Assembly (NCBI RefSeq): GCF_020283565.1
Contig: NC_060063.1
Coordinates: 24,358,777 to 24,422,776, forward strand
Length of the DNA stretch: 64,000 nt
Direction: 5' to 3'
Origin: Trifolium pratense
Lineage: Eukaryota; Streptophyta; Magnoliopsida; Fabales; Fabaceae
Shown: one piece after another, positions 61,028 to 64,000 of the stretch
How positions within the stretch are numbered: the stretch's first letter is position 1
How the letters are laid out: each line of letters starts with the position of its first letter
Program-made: the position numbers and the translations under genes
The notes under the pieces: generated by a model
The model's input: only the letters and a program-made list of their open reading frames with translations
What the model was told of the DNA's origin: nothing
Database searches by the model: none

Positions 61028-64000
61028 ATGTCAAACACCAATACTTCGAACAACATTTTGCGAAGCATTCTTGACAAAGAGAAATTGTCTGGGACAAATT
61101 TTCTTGATTGGCATCGTAACTTGAGGATAGTCCTCATGCACGAGAAAAAGCTGTATGCTATTGAGGAACCCCAACCTAACCCTGAGGATGAACCTGCCGC
61201 CAATGCTCCAAAGGCACAAAGGGATGCTTATCAGAAGCGTCTTGATGATGCCATGGATGCAAAGTGCCTCATGCTGGCTACCATGACCTCTGAGCTTCAG
61301 AAGCAACATGAGGACATGAATGCGTTCGATATGATCGAACACTTGAAAACGCTCTATCAAGAGCAAGCCAGGATTGAGAGGTTTGAGGTTTCCAAAGCCC
61401 TGTTTTCAGCCAAGCTATCTGAGGGATCTCTAGTAAGTCCACATGTGCTCAAGATGATTGGGTACGTGGGGAACTTAGAAAAATTGGGATTTCCACTTGG
61501 AAATGAGCTTGCAACTGATCTGATCTTGCAATCGTTGCCGGAGAGTTTTAATCAGTTTGTTCTGAACTTCACCATGTCGGACATGGAGAAGACTCTGCCA
61601 CAACTGCTAGGCATGTTGAGGCAAGCTGAGCAGAATATGAAAACAAAAGGGAAGTCCAACCATGTTCTTATGATTGGCAATGGAAACAAAGGGAAGGGCA
61701 ACAAAGGGAAGGGAGTCAAAGGGAAGGGCAAGGAAGTTGCCAAACCCAAACCTACCCCTAAAGCCTTGAAGCCCACTGGGGGAGTTGCAAAGGAGGGTAG
61801 GTGCTTCCACTGTAACAAGACTGGACATTGGAAGAGGAACTGCCCAAAATACCTGGAAGATAAAAAGAATGGAGTAGAGAGCTCTAATTCAGCAGGTATC
61901 TTTGTTATTGAAATTAATTTATCTACTTCTTCTACATGGGTATTAGATACCGGATGTGGTTCTCACATTTGTACTAATGTGCAGGGGCTGCAAAGGAGTA
62001 GAGGATTGGCTAAAGGTGAAGTCGACCTACGAGTGGGAAATGGAGCAAGAGTTGCCGCATTAGCTGTAGGAGTTTATAATTTGACTTTACCTTCTGGTTT
62101 AATAATACAGTTAGAGAACTGTTTTTATGTACCTGCCATTAGCAGGAATATTATTTCTGTTTCTTGTTTGGATAAACTTGGCTTTTCATTTACAATAAAG
62201 AACAATTGTTGCTCCATTTATTTAAATGATATTTTTTATGCCACAGCACAAATGAGTAATGGATTATATATTCTTGATCTTGAAATGCCAATATATAACA
62301 TTGATACAAAAAGGATTAAACCTAATGAGTTAAATCCTACATACCTTTGGCACTGTCGTTTAGGCCATATAAATGAGAAACGCATTTCCAAGCTCCATAA
62401 AGATGGGCTCTTGGATTCATTTGATTATGAATCTTTTGAAACATGCAGATCTTGCTTATTGGGAAAAATGACAAAGACCCCATTCACTGGTAAAGGTGAA
62501 AGGGCAAGTGATCTTTTGGCTCTCATACATACTGATGTATGTGGACCATTGAACACACATGCTAGAGGAGGTTTTCAATACTTCATCACATTTACTGATG
62601 ACTACAGTAGATATGGATATGTGTATCTAATGAAGCATAAATCCGAATCCTTTGAAAAGTTCAAAGAATTTAAAAATGAAGTACAAAACCAACTAGGAAA
62701 GAAAATCAAAATCCTTCGATCAGATCGAGGAGGTGAGTATTTAAGCCTAGAGTTTGATGACCATCTAAAAGAGTGTGGGATCTTATCCCAACTCACTCCT
62801 CCTGGAACACCACAATGGAATGGTGTGTCTGAGAGAAGAAACCGAACCTTGTTGGATATGGTGCGGTCTATGATGAGTCACGCTGATCTTCCAAACTCCT
62901 TTTGGGGACACGCCCTATTAACAGCAGCTTATACACTTAACCGTGTTCCTTCTAAAACGGTTGAAAAGACACCATATGAGATATGGAGTGGTAAGAAACC
63001 ACATATGTCTTACTTAAAGATTTGGGGTTGCGAAGTTTATGTAAAACGTCAAATTTCTACTAAACTTGAACCTAAATCTGACAAGTGCTTCTTTGTGGGA
63101 TATCCAAAAGAAACAAAAGGATATCACTTCTACAATCCTTCTGAGGGCAAAGTGTTTGTCGCTCGAACAGGAGTATTCCTAGAAAAGGACTTTGTTTCCA
63201 AAGGAATCAGTGGGAGGAAAGTAGATCTTGAAGAAATTCACGATCCACAAAGTAGTGACACACCAATGGAGGAACAAGAGCAGGATGCACAAGATGTTGT
63301 GACAGAGAATCCTGCTCATGTAACACAAGAACCACGTAGGTCCAACAGGATACGTCAAGAACCTGAAAGATATGGATATTTCATATCGGAACAAGGTGAT
63401 GTATTACTCATGGATCAAGATGAGCCTGTGACTTACCAAGAGGCCATCACTGGCCCTGAATCTGAGAAGTGGCTTGAAGCCATGAAATCTGAAATGGATT
63501 CCATGTACACAAATCAAGTTTGGAACTTGGTGGAAGCTCCTGATGGGATTAAACCCATAGGATGCAAGTGGGTCTTCAAGAAGAAGACTGACATGGATGG
63601 AAAGGTACAGACCTACAAAGCGCGATTGGTTGCTAAAGGTTTCAAACAAATTCATGGGGTAGACTATGATGAAACATTTTCACCAGTTGCGATGATCAAA
63701 TCCATTCGGATCTTACTTGCCATCGCTGCATACTATGATTATGAAATCTGGCAGATGGATGTAAAAACTGCCTTCCTTAATGGGAGTCTCCTTGAGGATG
63801 TGTATATGACACAACCTGAAGGCTTTTGCATTCCAGGAGAAGCCAAAAAGATATGCAAATTACAGCGGTCAATCTACGGATTGAAGCAAGCTTCCAGAAG
63901 TTGGAATCTTCGTTTTGATGAAACTGTAAAACAGTACGGATTCATTCAAAATGAAGATGAGCCTTGTGTTTACAAGAAGGTTAGTGGGAGCATAGTCGTA
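61028..64000 (+). CDS. Copia 3 Gag-Pol polyprotein, 5' part (991 codons, open at window end)
   Basis: Starts at ATG 61028 (MSNTNTSNNILRSILDKEKL) and stays open to base 64000. Gag core: GTNFLDWHRNLRIVLMHEKK and the LPESFNQFVLNF block; a Gly/Lys-rich linker (GNGNKGKGNKGKG); zinc knuckle CFHCNKTGHWKRNC (about residue 259). Protease DTGCGSH near 306. Integrase: HCRLGH...CRSC (about 440-475), catalytic core with HTDVCGP, RSDRGGEY and NGVSERRNRT (about 500-605). RT begins with VWNLVEAPDGIKPIGCKW and includes WQMDVKTAFLNG and the YGLKQASRSW block; the YVDD box is beyond the window. No frameshift or stop seen, so this copy may be coding-competent. It is a single continuous frame, unlike Sirevirus 1. 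Confidence 0.93.
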   Translation, partial: MSNTNTSNNILRSILDKEKLSGTNFLDWHRNLRIVLMHEKKLYAIEEPQPNPEDEPAANAPKAQRDAYQKRLDDAMDAKCLMLATMTSELQKQHEDMNAFDMIEHLKTLYQEQARIERFEVSKALFSAKLSEGSLVSPHVLKMIGYVGNLEKLGFPLGNELATDLILQSLPESFNQFVLNFTMSDMEKTLPQLLGMLRQAEQNMKTKGKSNHVLMIGNGNKGKGNKGKGVKGKGKEVAKPKPTPKALKPTGGVAKEGRCFHCNKTGHWKRNCPKYLEDKKNGVESSNSAGIFVIEINLSTSSTWVLDTGCGSHICTNVQGLQRSRGLAKGEVDLRVGNGARVAALAVGVYNLTLPSGLIIQLENCFYVPAISRNIISVSCLDKLGFSFTIKNNCCSIYLNDIFYATAQMSNGLYILDLEMPIYNIDTKRIKPNELNPTYLWHCRLGHINEKRISKLHKDGLLDSFDYESFETCRSCLLGKMTKTPFTGKGERASDLLALIHTDVCGPLNTHARGGFQYFITFTDDYSRYGYVYLMKHKSESFEKFKEFKNEVQNQLGKKIKILRSDRGGEYLSLEFDDHLKECGILSQLTPPGTPQWNGVSERRNRTLLDMVRSMMSHADLPNSFWGHALLTAAYTLNRVPSKTVEKTPYEIWSGKKPHMSYLKIWGCEVYVKRQISTKLEPKSDKCFFVGYPKETKGYHFYNPSEGKVFVARTGVFLEKDFVSKGISGRKVDLEEIHDPQSSDTPMEEQEQDAQDVVTENPAHVTQEPRRSNRIRQEPERYGYFISEQGDVLLMDQDEPVTYQEAITGPESEKWLEAMKSEMDSMYTNQVWNLVEAPDGIKPIGCKWVFKKKTDMDGKVQTYKARLVAKGFKQIHGVDYDETFSPVAMIKSIRILLAIAAYYDYEIWQMDVKTAFLNGSLLEDVYMTQPEGFCIPGEAKKICKLQRSIYGLKQASRSWNLRFDETVKQYGFIQNEDEPCVYKKVSGSIVV

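Larger units (their letters stand above)
58048..64000 (+). mobile_element. Ty1/copia retrotransposon 3, runs off the window
   Basis: LTR 58048-59354 starts TGTTGGTGTAAG and ends TCCCAACA, followed by a Met-type primer site. A leader of about 1.66 kb precedes gag-pol at 61028, which is open to the last base. The element is inserted two bases inside the right LTR of Sirevirus 2. Lineage within copia was not determined; no third ORF can be judged from this window. Confidence 0.9.

Overview
This is plant nuclear DNA: AT-rich, mostly non-coding, with spliced ORFs and many nested plant-type transposable elements. A papilionoid legume (Medicago/Trifolium-like) is my best guess, inferred from the SIRE-like (Sirevirus) copia elements and the overall repeat style; no single gene proves the species.

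Layout. 1-5.9 kb: a small MITE, then two divergent members (A minus, B plus) of an unrecognised multicopy gene family, a relic of a Sirevirus-type LTR and a tRNA-like sequence. 5.98-11.41 kb: a hAT-like inverted-repeat element split by a complete-ended CACTA transposon (CACTA...TAGTG termini, 3-bp TSD TGC) that keeps a DUF4216 exon and a five-exon accessory gene but no transposase catalytic domain. 11.7-13.2 kb: family member C plus a block duplicated again at 20.2-21.4 kb, carrying fragments of a metal tolerance protein (MTP) gene. 13.36-13.70 kb: a textbook TRIM with perfect TSD. 14.10-17.94 kb: a hAT-type element with perfect 8-bp TSD, hosting a 1.75-kb foldback element with an array of ten hairpins and a candidate Helitron. 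18.95 kb: intact family member D.

22.46-44.72 kb: a Ty3/gypsy element of Tat type on the minus strand (444-bp LTRs, TSD ATCTT) with gag, pol and a spliced antisense gene flanked on both sides by GC-rich hairpin arrays. Its integrase is split by an 11.4-kb Ty1/copia Sirevirus (27446-38825) whose two 1709-bp LTRs look identical. 44.7-49.5 kb: a duplicated flank of the gene family and intact member H (minus). 49.66-58.05 kb: a second Sirevirus, apparently part of a tandem that shared an LTR, with pol and env-like ORFs in one frame separated by UAG in a leaky-stop context. 58.05 kb to the end: a third copia element, inserted 2 bp inside the right LTR of the second one; its gag-pol ORF runs off the window.

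The host-gene content is small: two intact long family members (D, H), one intact short member (C), and broken copies A, B, E, F, G and I. Members A, C and H share a TATA motif of the form CACTT(T)ATATATAGT, suggesting a common core promoter. I cannot assign a function to the family. The order of events is readable: family duplication, then gypsy insertion into one duplicate, then Sirevirus insertion into the gypsy element.
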